Origin: JAPLSN01 sp964482955
GTDB lineage: Bacteria > Spirochaetota > Spirochaetia > Treponematales > UBA12059
Length of the DNA stretch: 64,000 bases
NCBI GenBank assembly: GCA_964482955.1
Contig: CAYZZW010000004.1
Location: 1 to 64,000 of the forward strand
Direction of reading: 5' to 3'
Part shown: positions 26,513-35,800 of the stretch, piece by piece
How the letters are laid out: each line of letters opens with the position of its first letter
Position numbering within the stretch: position 1 is the stretch's first letter
Made by a program: the position numbers and the translations under genes
The notes under the pieces: generated by a model
The model's database searches: none
What the model was told of the DNA's origin: nothing
What the model saw: the letters and a program-made list of their open reading frames with translations, nothing else

Positions 26513-27793
26513 ATGGAATTCGACGGCATCATCGGCACCCAAAAAGTAGACCGCAGGGCGGCGGCCCCGGCCCGCGACGACGCGCGCCCCGCCACCTTCG
26601 CGCTGAACCGCCAGACGCCCGTGCGGCGTCCGGCGGACCGTCCCGCGCGCGCGGTCGCCGCGAAAGGCGACGGCTTCCGCTTCGAGTCGATCCTGCCCGT
26701 CGGGGCGTCGGCTTCCGCGAATGTCGCCGTGGCGCCGAACGGAATGTCCCGTCAGGCGGTTCTGCCCGCCTTCGGCCGGACGAGCCGGGTCCTCAAGCGG
26801 CTCGCGGGGAAACTCCGGGGCTTTGGCCAAGGGCAAGGACCCGGCCTTGGCCCGGGCAGACTCGCCGTCCTGGCGCCGATCGCGCTGTCCTTCCTCGTCG
26901 CCGCGATTCTCGTCTCTTGGTCCCTGTCGCTGTCCGTCAGCGACGCGGTGGCCCCCATCGCCCTGCCCGCCGAGACCGCGAGCGAATCGGACCTGCTCCT
27001 TTCCTTCATATCGCCCGGACTCCAGGCGGACGACGAATCCGAAACCATCGACGTGCCCAAGACCCCGGTGACCCTCACCGTGACCACCTACACCATCCGC
27101 CGCGGCGACAGCCTCGGGGGCATCGCCACGAAGTTCGGCGTGAGCCTGGACAGCCTCCTCAGCATGAACGGCATCAGGAACGCCTCGCGGGTGGCCGCGG
27201 GCACGGTGCTCAAGATCCCCAACATGTCCGGCATCGTCCACAAGGTGGCGCGGGGCGAAAACCTCTCCGCCATCTCGACGCGCTACAAGGTTCCCGTCGT
27301 GACCATCCTCGACGCGAACGACCTGGCCTCGGAAACCCTTGCCGTCGGCATGACGCTCTTCATCCCCGGCGCGCGCCTGTCGCAGAGCGAAATGAACCGC
27401 GCGCTCGGAAAGCTCGTCATCTGGCCCGTACGCGGCCGCCTCAGTTCCTATTACGGCTACCGCACGAGCCCCTTCTCCGGCGCGCGGCAGTTCCACAACG
27501 GCCTCGACATCGTGGCGGACTACGGCACCGGCGTGAAAGCCGCCATGGAAGGCAGCGTCGCCGACACGGGCTACAACACCGTGTACGGCAACTACGTCAT
27601 CCTGTCCCATCCGGGCGGATACCAGACGATGTACGGTCACATGAGCAAGGTGAACGTCCGCAAGGGCGCCTCGCTCAAGCAGGGCGCGATCATAGGCGCG
27701 GTGGGCAATTCCGGCATCAGCACCGGATCGCACCTCCACTTCTCGTTGTTCAAGGGCGGTTCCGCGATCAATCCGCTCAAACTGCTGAACTAG
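26513..27793 (+). CDS. LysM-M23 murein peptidase, membrane anchored
   Basis: A 426-residue protein with a cytosolic tail of about 115 residues, one membrane segment (about 117-140) and an exported part. Two LysM peptidoglycan-binding domains follow, YTIRRGDSLGGIATKFG (from about 193) and HKVARGENLSAISTRYK (from about 243). The M23 domain (about 322-420) has zinc motifs H328-N-G-L-D332, YGHMS and H407-L-H409. It probably cuts cross-links during growth or separation. The long N-terminal cytosolic tail is unusual and may bind a regulator. I chose the ATG at 26513 with AGGG just upstream; the open frame continues into the tandem repeats but that part is not protein-like. Confidence 0.93.
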   Translation: MEFDGIIGTQKVDRRAAAPARDDARPATFALNRQTPVRRPADRPARAVAAKGDGFRFESILPVGASASANVAVAPNGMSRQAVLPAFGRTSRVLKRLAGKLRGFGQGQGPGLGPGRLAVLAPIALSFLVAAILVSWSLSLSVSDAVAPIALPAETASESDLLLSFISPGLQADDESETIDVPKTPVTLTVTTYTIRRGDSLGGIATKFGVSLDSLLSMNGIRNASRVAAGTVLKIPNMSGIVHKVARGENLSAISTRYKVPVVTILDANDLASETLAVGMTLFIPGARLSQSEMNRALGKLVIWPVRGRLSSYYGYRTSPFSGARQFHNGLDIVADYGTGVKAAMEGSVADTGYNTVYGNYVILSHPGGYQTMYGHMSKVNVRKGASLKQGAIIGAVGNSGISTGSHLHFSLFKGGSAINPLKLLN

Positions 27794-27886
27794 CGCCTTT
27801 TTTCGCGTGCTTCGTCACGCTTTTGGCGTGACGGATCTTGATTTTCGCTGCGGTCGGATGTAGGATTCCGCGGTCGGGGGAATGCC

Positions 27887-28018
27887 ATGAGAAAACTCGT
27901 CGTCGTCGTCATCGTCATGCTTGCAATCTTCACCTTCATCCGCGAAATGCCGTCGGCTTCGGGCGCTGACGCCGCCAGCGTCCAGAACGCGGCCATGTCG
28001 GTCATCGGCCAGAACTGA
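27887..28018 (+). CDS. Small single-pass membrane or exported peptide, 43 residues
   Basis: A short frame encoding MRKLVVVVIVMLAIFTFIRE and then a polar tail that ends in VIGQN. It has GGGGG seven bases before the ATG. The first 18 residues form one hydrophobic helix. It lies 93 bases after the LysM/M23 gene, same direction. I recognise no family. The good ribosome site and hydrophobic profile favour a real gene, but the valine run comes from repeated GTC codons and could be chance. Confidence 0.45.
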   Translation: MRKLVVVVIVMLAIFTFIREMPSASGADAASVQNAAMSVIGQN

Positions 28019-28065
28019 ACCTCGGATTCCGACTGGACCCGTGTCCCGCTGAATCGCGCTAAAAA

Positions 28066-28101
28066 TCCAAAATCTCCAAAAAGTCCAAAACCTCCAAAAC
28101 C
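28066..28101. repeat. Four tandem 9-bp repeats
   Basis: Units TCCAAAANN at 28066, 28075, 28084 and 28093, followed by a partial TCCAA. The stretch is purine/pyrimidine-skewed and AT-rich. Role unknown. Confidence 0.8.
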
Positions 28102-28244
28102 TCCAATCTGAACGAATATCTCTAATTTAGACAATGATTTGCATGCAACTACCCGTCATAAAAGTAGACAGCAATACATGAGTCGTTTGGCGAATAAAGT
28201 AGACACTTATACCCCGGGGTCCAGCATCCTGCCATGCCGTAAAA

Positions 28245-28271
28245 TTGTAATTCGTTATCACGCAATAGAAT
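28245..28271 (+). promoter_or_regulatory. Probable promoter of the sigma-factor gene
   Basis: TTGTAA at 28245-28250, 15 bases, TAGAAT at 28266-28271 (five of six -10 matches). The spacing is short, so the -35 match may be loose. The two AAAGTAGACA repeats end 40 bases upstream and would suit an activator. Confidence 0.45.
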
Positions 28272-28334
28272 ACCGTTTTAGTTCAACTCTTCAACGGTCT
28301 TGGCACGGTCTTTGCTTTACTAAAGGCGGAGACT

Positions 28335-29183
28335 ATGATGAAGACCACCACGAAGACCGTCGATCGCGAGGACACGCTCAATGCGTACTACGCGAAAATC
28401 AAGCTGATTCCCCTCCTGAGCGCCGAAGATGAAGCCGAGCTGTCGCGGCGAATCCGAGCGGGAGACGAAGCGGCGCGCAAGCGACTCATCGAGTCGAACC
28501 TCCGGCTCGTCGTCAAGATCGCGCGGTCCTTCGCCACGAGCGACGTGCCCCTCGTCGATCTCATCCAGGAAGGCAACATGGGCTTGATCCGCGCCGCGGA
28601 AAAGTACGACGACCGCCGCCAGGTGCGTTTTTCCACCTACGCTTCCTGGTGGATCAAGCAGGCCATCACCCGCTCCCTCGTCAACTCGCGCCGCTCCATC
28701 CGCCTGCCCCACCGCAAGGAAGAGCTTCTCCGCAAGGTGCAGAAGTCCTACGCGGGCCTCACGCAGACCCTCGGACGCGAGCCCACCACCGCGGAGCTCT
28801 CGCACGACGTCGGCCGCCCCGAAGACGTCGTCGGCAAGGTGCTCGGCATGTCCGCCTCGCCCGTGTCGCTCGACGGCGAAACCGGCGACGAGTCCGGCAG
28901 CTTCCTCGACGTGTTCGAAGACTATACCTACAGCCCCGACGGCGACCTCATGAAGGAATGCCTCCGCCAGAAGGCGCTCGAGATGCTCGAAGTGCTCATG
29001 GAAAAGGAAAAGCAGATCCTCATGTACCGCTTCGAGTTCTACCAGGGCCGGAAGTACACCCTCAAGACCATCGGCGACCGCCTCGGCATCTCGCCGGAGA
29101 CCGTCCGCCAGATCGAAAAGCGAGCCATCCGCCGCCTCCGCGCCGAGAGCACGGAAGAACTCCTCGAGTTCGTCGGGGCTTGA
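28335..29183 (+). CDS. RpoD-family (group 2-like) RNA polymerase sigma factor
   Basis: A 282-residue sigma-70 family protein lacking region 1.1 and the non-conserved insert of the main sigma. Region 1.2/2 is at about 13-115, with DLIQEGNMGLIRAAEKYD (2.2) and RFSTYASWWIKQAITRSL (2.3-2.4). Region 3 is at 125-200 and region 4.2 at the end, with TLKTIGDRLGISPETVRQIE as the helix-turn-helix. The size and order fit RpoS/HrdB-like alternative sigmas. Two adjacent ATGs (28335, 28338) share GGAG; the second has better spacing. It has its own AT-rich upstream region and converges with the PhnP-like gene eight bases away. The regulon is unknown. Confidence 0.93.
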   Translation: MMKTTTKTVDREDTLNAYYAKIKLIPLLSAEDEAELSRRIRAGDEAARKRLIESNLRLVVKIARSFATSDVPLVDLIQEGNMGLIRAAEKYDDRRQVRFSTYASWWIKQAITRSLVNSRRSIRLPHRKEELLRKVQKSYAGLTQTLGREPTTAELSHDVGRPEDVVGKVLGMSASPVSLDGETGDESGSFLDVFEDYTYSPDGDLMKECLRQKALEMLEVLMEKEKQILMYRFEFYQGRKYTLKTIGDRLGISPETVRQIEKRAIRRLRAESTEELLEFVGA

Positions 29184-29190
29184 TTCCGGC

Positions 29191-29964
29191 TTATAAGTCG
29201 ACGACGAGGCCGTCGTAGGCCGGGGCGCAGACGCAGGCGCCGGGCGCCGCGGCGCAGATCGCTTCCAGTTCGACGTGCGAGTGGTCGTGGCAGACGTGCG
29301 TGAGGAAGGCCCGGCGCGCCCCGATGCGCGACGCCTCCTCGAGGGCGCGTTGGACGGTGAAGTGGGTCGCATGCGGCCGCGACCTGAGGCCGTCGATCAC
29401 GAGCGTCGAAATCCCCTCGAGCAGGCGGTACGACGCGGCCGGAATTTCCGAACAATCCGTCAGGTACGCGAAGCTCCCGATGCGCCAGCCCAAGACGGGC
29501 AGGGTGCCGTGGAGGAGCGGCACCGGCAGCGCCAGGCACGAGCCGACGCGGAAGCCGCCCGGGCCGACCGCCGTCAACGCGAGCTTCGGGACGCCGCCGC
29601 CCGCCTGGCGCGGCGAAAAGGCGTAGGAGAACCGGACGCGGAGCTCCTCGATGCAGTCGGCGTCACCGACCACCGCGACGGGCTTTTGCCGGCTCAGCGC
29701 GCGGAGGTCGTCGATGCCGTGGACGTGGTCCGCGTGGGCGTGCGTCACGAGCAGCGCGTCGACCCGGGTTATGCCCGCGCGTATCGCCTGGAGGCGGAAC
29801 TCCGGCCCCGCGTCGATCAGGATCGCCTCGCCACCGTCCCCCCTGACCAGCGCCGACGAGCGCCAGCGCGTGTCGCGCGGATCGGCCGAGGAGCACACCC
29901 GGCACGCGCAGCCCGGCACCGGAACGCCGTGGCTCGTGCCCGTGCCCAGGAATTCGAGCGTCAT
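29191..29964 (-). CDS. PhnP-like metallo-beta-lactamase fold hydrolase
   Basis: A 257-residue soluble metal hydrolase. The N-terminal MTLEFLGTGTSHGVPVPGCA followed by CRVCSS resembles PhnP and its relatives, where the cysteines bind a structural zinc. The metal motif is THAHADHVHGIDDLR; further His and Asp residues lie in YLTDCSEIP and LTHVCHDHSH. PhnP opens cyclic ribose phosphates in phosphonate use, but no other phn gene is here, so the substrate is uncertain; RNase Z-like or other phosphodiester roles remain possible. The ATG overlaps the stop of the secreted protein gene upstream (ATGA). Confidence 0.88.
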   Translation of the reverse strand: MTLEFLGTGTSHGVPVPGCACRVCSSADPRDTRWRSSALVRGDGGEAILIDAGPEFRLQAIRAGITRVDALLVTHAHADHVHGIDDLRALSRQKPVAVVGDADCIEELRVRFSYAFSPRQAGGGVPKLALTAVGPGGFRVGSCLALPVPLLHGTLPVLGWRIGSFAYLTDCSEIPAASYRLLEGISTLVIDGLRSRPHATHFTVQRALEEASRIGARRAFLTHVCHDHSHVELEAICAAAPGACVCAPAYDGLVVDL

Positions 29965-31325
29965 CGGGGCGGGAGGGGCGGCGGATCGAACTCGGCTTCG
30001 GCCGGAAAGCGGATGAGCCGCGCGAAGTCCTGGCCGTAGCGCGTCCGCACCGACCGGAGCGAGGTTTCGGCGCCGCTTTCGAAGACCGCCACCGCGAAGC
30101 GGCCGGTTTCGTCGAAATACGGGAACAGCGCCGCGACGTGCGAAAAGCGCCGGAGTCGCGCCTTCGTCGTTTTGTCGACGGCGTTGAAGGCCGCCAGGTA
30201 CCAGCGCCCCGGTTCGCGGATCGCCAGGACGTAGAGCGCGGCCTCCAGGCCGTCGACGCGGTAGCCGTCCGTCGCGAAGTCGATGGGGTAGCTCGAGTAC
30301 TTGCCGCCGTTCAGGAGGTCCTGGTCGGACACGACGAGGGCGAAGGGCTGGATGTCGACGTCGTTGTCCGCGACGCCGGGCTTCGCGGAGGGATGCCTCG
30401 CGCGCGACGTGGCCAGGGCCAGGTTGCGCGTGAAGTCGAGGCCGAAATACGGATCCAGCTCGGTTTCGAACGGCTTCGTGAAACCGGTGCCGCGCTCGTC
30501 CTCGTGGCGCTCCAGCAGGGGCGCGAGTTCGAGCCACTCGCCCGTCGTCGGCTTCACGACGCCGTCGACGAGCCATTTCGCGAAGCCCGAACAGTTGACG
30601 CCGCCCCTGCCCGGTTGCGGCTTCCCCGTCGACATGAACACCGGTCGCCCCTGCCCGTCGAAGGCGCCGTCCTCGACGTAGTCGAAGAGGGGAAGCCGGG
30701 ACCGGACGGAGGCGATCATCGAGCGGGACGCGGCGTAGAGCCCCGGATCGGGCGCGAAGAGCGACCACTCCACGGTCCCCAGGGTCCAGGACACGATGTC
30801 GCGCAGGGGCGAGACGAGGAGCTTCTCGATGGGAACCGGCAAGGTCACTTCCCGCCTGAGCACGCCGCCGTAGAGGACGACGTCGAGTTTCGAGCGGTCG
30901 GCGAAGGGATAGAAGCGTAGGAAGGCGTTCGCGTCGCCGCCCATGAAGAGCTTCGCCTGGACGACGCGGCCGTCTCCGAGCGAGCGCTTCACGATCCACG
31001 CGCCCTTGCCCCAGACCGGGTACGTGCCGTCGCCCTTCGGGAGGAGGAGGACGTAGAGCGCGCCGTTTTTCGTTTCGGTGCGGAGCCGCCACGGACCGAC
31101 GTCGTTGGAAAGCGTCGCGGGCTTCAGCGCGCGCGCGACGTCGAGCGGCGCCAGGTACGCCGCGTCGAGGAGCGATGTCCGCAGGTCGTCGCTTTCGGGG
31201 AAGTCGCGGAAGGCGCGGGCTTGGCGGGGATCGGGCCCGAACGGGATCTGCGCCCGCGCGTCGACGGCCGCGAACAGGAGCGGCAGGATCACCAGCGCGG
31301 AGAGGCGCGTTCTGAACGGTTTCAT
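29961..31325 (-). CDS. Exported protein of unknown function with an NlpC/P60-like CSGF motif
   Basis: A 454-residue protein with signal peptide MKPFRTRLSALVILPLLFAA ending in ARAQ. Most of it is unrecognised. The segment GRGGVNCSGFAKWLVDGV (about residues 240-257) resembles the catalytic cysteine box of NlpC/P60 peptidases (DCSGFV), but I cannot identify the partner histidine with confidence. It may be a wall peptidase or a dead relative. The ATG at 31325 is chosen for the signal peptide; no Shine-Dalgarno is visible, and a CGATA-TAT-TATCG dyad sits right upstream, so the transcript may be leaderless or nearly so. It is coupled to the downstream PhnP-like gene. Confidence 0.82.
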   Translation of the reverse strand: MKPFRTRLSALVILPLLFAAVDARAQIPFGPDPRQARAFRDFPESDDLRTSLLDAAYLAPLDVARALKPATLSNDVGPWRLRTETKNGALYVLLLPKGDGTYPVWGKGAWIVKRSLGDGRVVQAKLFMGGDANAFLRFYPFADRSKLDVVLYGGVLRREVTLPVPIEKLLVSPLRDIVSWTLGTVEWSLFAPDPGLYAASRSMIASVRSRLPLFDYVEDGAFDGQGRPVFMSTGKPQPGRGGVNCSGFAKWLVDGVVKPTTGEWLELAPLLERHEDERGTGFTKPFETELDPYFGLDFTRNLALATSRARHPSAKPGVADNDVDIQPFALVVSDQDLLNGGKYSSYPIDFATDGYRVDGLEAALYVLAIREPGRWYLAAFNAVDKTTKARLRRFSHVAALFPYFDETGRFAVAVFESGAETSLRSVRTRYGQDFARLIRFPAEAEFDPPPLPPR

Positions 31326-31374
31326 CGATATATTATCGACAGGGAGGGACGACGCCTTCAAGGCATTCGGGTCC

Positions 31375-31455
31375 GCGCGCACTCGCACGCGTACGCGCGT
31401 ACTCGCGCGCGGTTTCCCGCGCGATTTCGCGCGCGATTTCGCGCGGAACCGCGCT
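31375..31455. repeat. CG-rich low-complexity stretch with 12-bp repeats
   Basis: Alternating CG/GC runs contain two GCGCGATTTCGC units (31419-31430, 31431-31442) and several short palindromes. It lies in the 221-bp divergent gap between two secreted-protein genes. Confidence 0.6.
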
Positions 31456-31546
31456 TCATGTTCCGCGAAGACGGGCCGATAGACTAAAGGGGATGGGGGA
31501 CCATCCGGCATCAGCACCCACAGTCGTTCCTCGAGGAGCCCGTTCC

Positions 31547-32590
31547 ATGCGTTCTGCCGTCCGTCGCGCGTCGTTCCGCCGCGTCCTGCCCCTGCTGGTC
31601 GCGTTCTGCATCGTTTCGTCCGTCCTGGCCCAGGGCGCGGCCTCGGGCCAGGCGCCCCAGTCGTCCCACGACACCCGCCTGGAACCGCCCGTGCCGTACC
31701 GCCTCTTCCCCGGCATGTACTACCGCGACATCTACGAACGCTTCCTCCTCGAGCATCCGGCGTCGTACGACGTGCCGACCGCGGAGGATTTCGCCGCCCG
31801 CGACGCCTCGTCGCGCGTGCCGGATCTCGCGCGCGCCCACATCGTCTCCTTCTACGGCAAGCCGAATTCCAGGTCGATGGGCATCCTCGGCGAGTATCCC
31901 AAGGAAAAGCTCGCGACGATGCTGGCCGGGTACGCCAAGCTCTACGACGACGAAAACGGCGATTCCGGCGTCATCCCCGCCTTCTACCTGATCTATGGCA
32001 CCTGCTGGCCCGGCGGCGAGATAGGCCTCCTCAAGGACCAGGTCGTCAAGGAATACGTCGAGTACGCCGCCTCGCTCGGCTGGCTCGTGTTCCTCGATCA
32101 CCAGATCGGCAAGTACACCGTGGACGAAGCCATGGCGAAACTGCTTCCCTGGCTCGCGTATCCCAACGTCCACCTGGCCCTCGATCCCGAGTGGCATACC
32201 ACCGTGCCCATGGAGAAGATCGGCTCCGTCGACGCCGCCGACCTGAACCGCGCCCAGGAGATCATGGAGCGCTACCTGATCGACAACCGGATTCCGGGCG
32301 TCCGGATGCTCGTCGTCCACCAGTTCACCGAAGGCATGATCGCGGGACGGGCGGGGCTCCGGGCGGATTTCGACCGCGTCCTCCTCGTCCACACGGCCGA
32401 CGGCTTCGGCGCGCCGGCGCTCAAGAAGTACACCTACCGCAACAACGCCCGCGCGGCGCAACTGCCGACCAAGGGCTTCAAGCTCTTCTTCGAGGCGAGG
32501 ACGCCGGGCGCCGGCTGGGACAATCCGCTCCTGACCCCGAAGGAAGTGCTCGGTCTCGATCCCCAGCCGCTCCTCATCATGTACCAGTAG
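31547..32590 (+). CDS. Exported conserved protein, possible TIM-barrel fold
   Basis: A 347-residue protein with a signal peptide (about 1-29, ending in SVLAQ). Phrases such as AHIVSFYGKP, MGILGEYP, VIPAFYLIYG, WLVFLDHQIG, HLALDPEWH, IGSVDAADLN and MLVVHQF occur in order. From memory this matches an uncharacterised exported family also common in actinobacteria. The alternation of strands ending in acidic or His residues suggests a glycosidase-like TIM barrel, which is an inference only. GAGGAG lies eight bases before the ATG at 31547; the longer frame from 31493 would bury the signal peptide. A TAGACT -10-like box lies at 31480-31485. It stands alone. Confidence 0.85.
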   Translation: MRSAVRRASFRRVLPLLVAFCIVSSVLAQGAASGQAPQSSHDTRLEPPVPYRLFPGMYYRDIYERFLLEHPASYDVPTAEDFAARDASSRVPDLARAHIVSFYGKPNSRSMGILGEYPKEKLATMLAGYAKLYDDENGDSGVIPAFYLIYGTCWPGGEIGLLKDQVVKEYVEYAASLGWLVFLDHQIGKYTVDEAMAKLLPWLAYPNVHLALDPEWHTTVPMEKIGSVDAADLNRAQEIMERYLIDNRIPGVRMLVVHQFTEGMIAGRAGLRADFDRVLLVHTADGFGAPALKKYTYRNNARAAQLPTKGFKLFFEARTPGAGWDNPLLTPKEVLGLDPQPLLIMYQ

Positions 32591-32809
32591 GATCCCGTCC
32601 CGACCGCGCCCATCGCCGTCCGGCGGCGTTCGCGCGGCCACCCGGCGGTTTCGCCCCCGATTCCGCGATATCGGTATACTATGGATACGCCGCGGCGCCG
32701 GTAACCACTCGGCCGTCCGCGGGCTTTTCATTGGAGGGCTCGCCGCCCGCCTTGTCAGGTACACCACCCAAAACGGAAGGCCTCCGCGCCGACCGGTATG
32801 GAGGAAATC

Positions 32810-35800
32810 ATGTCGATCAAACGAAAAGCCCTGGTTCCGCTCCTCGGCCTCGTCTGCGCGGGCATCGCGCTGGCCTACGACCCCCCGGTCGGCGGAGACG
32901 CCCTGTCCGGGCTCCAGTTCGCCCCGACGGTGGCCAGCGGTTCGAGCGTCACCGCCGCCGATTCGCCCTGGGCGGACGCGGCCAACCCGGCCGCCTCGGG
33001 CAGCCAGCAGCGGGCCGTCATCGACCTGTCCTACGTCGTGCTGGCCGGCTTCGAGGGCGGCGAGGGCTTCGGGCAGGGCGCCTCGCTCGGCTTGACCCTC
33101 CCCAAGGCGTACGGCGTCTGGACCTTCGGCGCCGGCTTCTTGAGCGTGCCCGACACCATCCCCTCGATGCCGCTCGGCACGTCTGGAACCGGGCGCGTCT
33201 CCTTTTCGAAGGACCTGTACCCGAATCTGAACGCCGGCATCGGGCTCGAAGGCCGCTTCGGCACGGCGCCCTCCGGCGACTCCGACTGGGCGTTGGGCGC
33301 CTCCATCGGCATCATCCACTCGCTCGGAGACGTCGCGTTCGTCCGCGACCTGTCGTGGGGTCTGGCGGTCTCCGGCCTCGGCAAGGCGTACGCGCCGTCC
33401 GGCGCCGCCGCCGAGGGCGGCAGCGCGTCCGGCTATCCCTCTCCCTTCACGCCGGCCGTCGGAGTCCGCGGCAACCTGGTCAAGACGGACTCGTTCCGGC
33501 TCGGGCTCGCCCTCGACCTCTCGTCGCCCTTCTTCCAGAACCTCCTGTTCAACGCGGGACTCGAAGCCGGCATCGGAAAGCACGTGACGGCCCGCGTGGG
33601 CTGGAATTTCAACGCGCGCGAATTCGGACGCGGCGAGCACGACTCCTTCCTGCCGTCGTTCGGGCTCACCGGCCTCATCCCGCTCGACCGCAAGAGCGAC
33701 GAATCCTTCATATCGAAGCAGGGCTGGGACAAGAGCGAGCTCAAGCCGACCGTCGCGGCGCAGCCGCTCTACGACGGCGGCTGGGCCATCGCCGCGGGAC
33801 TCGCGGTGCCGCTCGGCGTCGTGGACAAGAATCCGCCGAAAATCGCGGCGAAATTCCCCGAATCCAAATACGATTCCTATTACATCTCCCCGAACGACGA
33901 CGGGAAGCGCGACCAGGTCGAGTTCCCGCTCGACATCAAGGACGAGCGCTACCTCCAGTCCTACACGATGTACGTGTACAAGAAGGGCGAGGAGGACAAG
34001 GACCCCGTCCGCGTGATCGGCAACAAGGAAGCCCGCCCGTCCACCGAGGGCTTCAAGGGCGTGTGGGATCGCATAACGTACGTGAAGAAGGGCATCCCCG
34101 TCCCCGAGACGCTTTCGTGGAACGGCGTCCTCGAATCCGGCGAAGTGGCCCCCGACGGCGACTACGTCATCGTCATCGAGGCGAAGGACGACAACGGCAA
34201 CCTGGCCCGCAGCGAGCCCAAGGCCGTCTCCGTGGACCGCACCGCGCCGGTCGCGACAATCGAACAGCCGAAGGGCGCCGACGACCTCATCTTCAGCCCG
34301 GACGGCGACGGCGCCAAGGACGTCCTCACGCTGCCGCAGTCGGGCAGCAAGGAAGACGAGTGGGTCGGCACCGTGTCCGACGCTTCCGGCAAGGCCGTCC
34401 GCGTCGCGAAGACGAGCGCCGCCGCTCCCGCCGCCTTTGCCTGGGACGGCGCCGACGACAAGGGCGCGGTCGTGCCCGACGGCGTCTACTCCTACAAGCT
34501 GACCACGGTCGACCGCGGGGACAACGCCGCGGAGGCGACGGTCGGCAACATCATCGTCAACACGAAGAAGCCGCCGGTGAACCTCTCGCTCGATAAGGCC
34601 TTCTTCAGCCCCAACAAGGACGGCGTGAAGGACACGGTCGGCATCGTGCCGGACGTGCCCTCGCTCGAGGGCATCGCCTCGTGGAAGCTCGACGTGAAGA
34701 ACGCCGCGGGCGACGAAGTCTGGTCCGTGACCGGCAAGGGCGCCGAGGGCGTCGAAGCCAAGCGCGATTTCGACGGCCTCCGCTCCGGGGCGGTCCTTCC
34801 CGAAGGTCAGTATCAGGCCACGTTGGCGGTGCTCTACCGCAACGGCCACGCCCCGACGGCCACCACGTCGAAGTTCGTCCTCGACGTCACGCCGCCTAAG
34901 GCGAAGCTCTCCGTCGACCGCCTCGCGTTCGATCCGTCCGCCGAGGGCGACAAGGGTCGCGTGCGCGTGTCGCAGGACGCCTCCGAAGAGACCGCGTGGT
35001 TCGCCGAGATCGAGGGCGAAGGCAAGGTCGTACGCCGCTTCAAGTTCATCGGCAAGCCCGAAGCGTCCGTAGACTGGGACGGCCGCGACGAGGCGGGCGC
35101 CATCGCCGCCGACGGCCTCTACGCGTACTCCCTCGCGTCGGAGGACGAAGCCGGCAACTCCTTCAAGACCGCCACCGGGCGCATCAAGCTCGACACCGAA
35201 AAGAAGGCCGCGCTCCTCTCGACCGACCGCCGCGCGTTCAGCCCGAACGGCGACAAAGTGTTCGACACGGTCACGATATCGCCAGACGTGCGCTCCTCCG
35301 ACGCCCCCGTCGAGTGGACGCTCCGGATCAATCCGGTTTCCGACGCGCTGAAACCCGTCCGCACGCTCACCGGAAAGGGCGCCTATCCGAAGCCCTTCGC
35401 GTGGGACGGAAAGGACGACAAGGGAGGCAGGCTCCCCGACGGCGCGTACAAGGCCCGCCTCGACCTCCTCTTCGCGAACGCCGCCACGACCACCGTGGAA
35501 ACCGGCGAGATAGCGCTCGATACGGTGGCGCCCAAGATCGAGGTGCGCGTCGACCGCGTTCTCTTCTCGCCGAACGGCGACGGCCGCAAGGACGCGGTCA
35601 CCTTCACGCAGGTATCCGTGCCCGGCGACTCCTGGGACGGCGCCATCATGGACGCGGCGGGCAATAAGCTCCGCGCGTATTCGTGGAAGAACAAGGCCGA
35701 AACCTTCTCGTGGGACGGCACGGACGCGAACGGCAACAAGGTGCCCGACGGTTCGTACGCGTACGCCGTCGAGTCGACCGACGCGGCCGGCAACACGGGT

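Larger units (their letters stand above)
28019..28334. other. AT-rich control region upstream of the sigma-factor gene
   Basis: This 316-base stretch holds no gene that I can support. Its base composition is far more AT-rich than the rest of the window. It contains a 9-bp tandem repeat (28066-28101), a pair of 10-bp direct repeats AAAGTAGACA at 28161-28170 and 28196-28205, and a likely promoter at 28245-28271. Confidence 0.7.

Noticed and set aside
28158..28212. Insertion-sequence ends (AAAGTAGACA copies)
   Set aside because: The two copies are direct, not inverted, and no transposase fragment is between or near them; kept only as a repeat pair.
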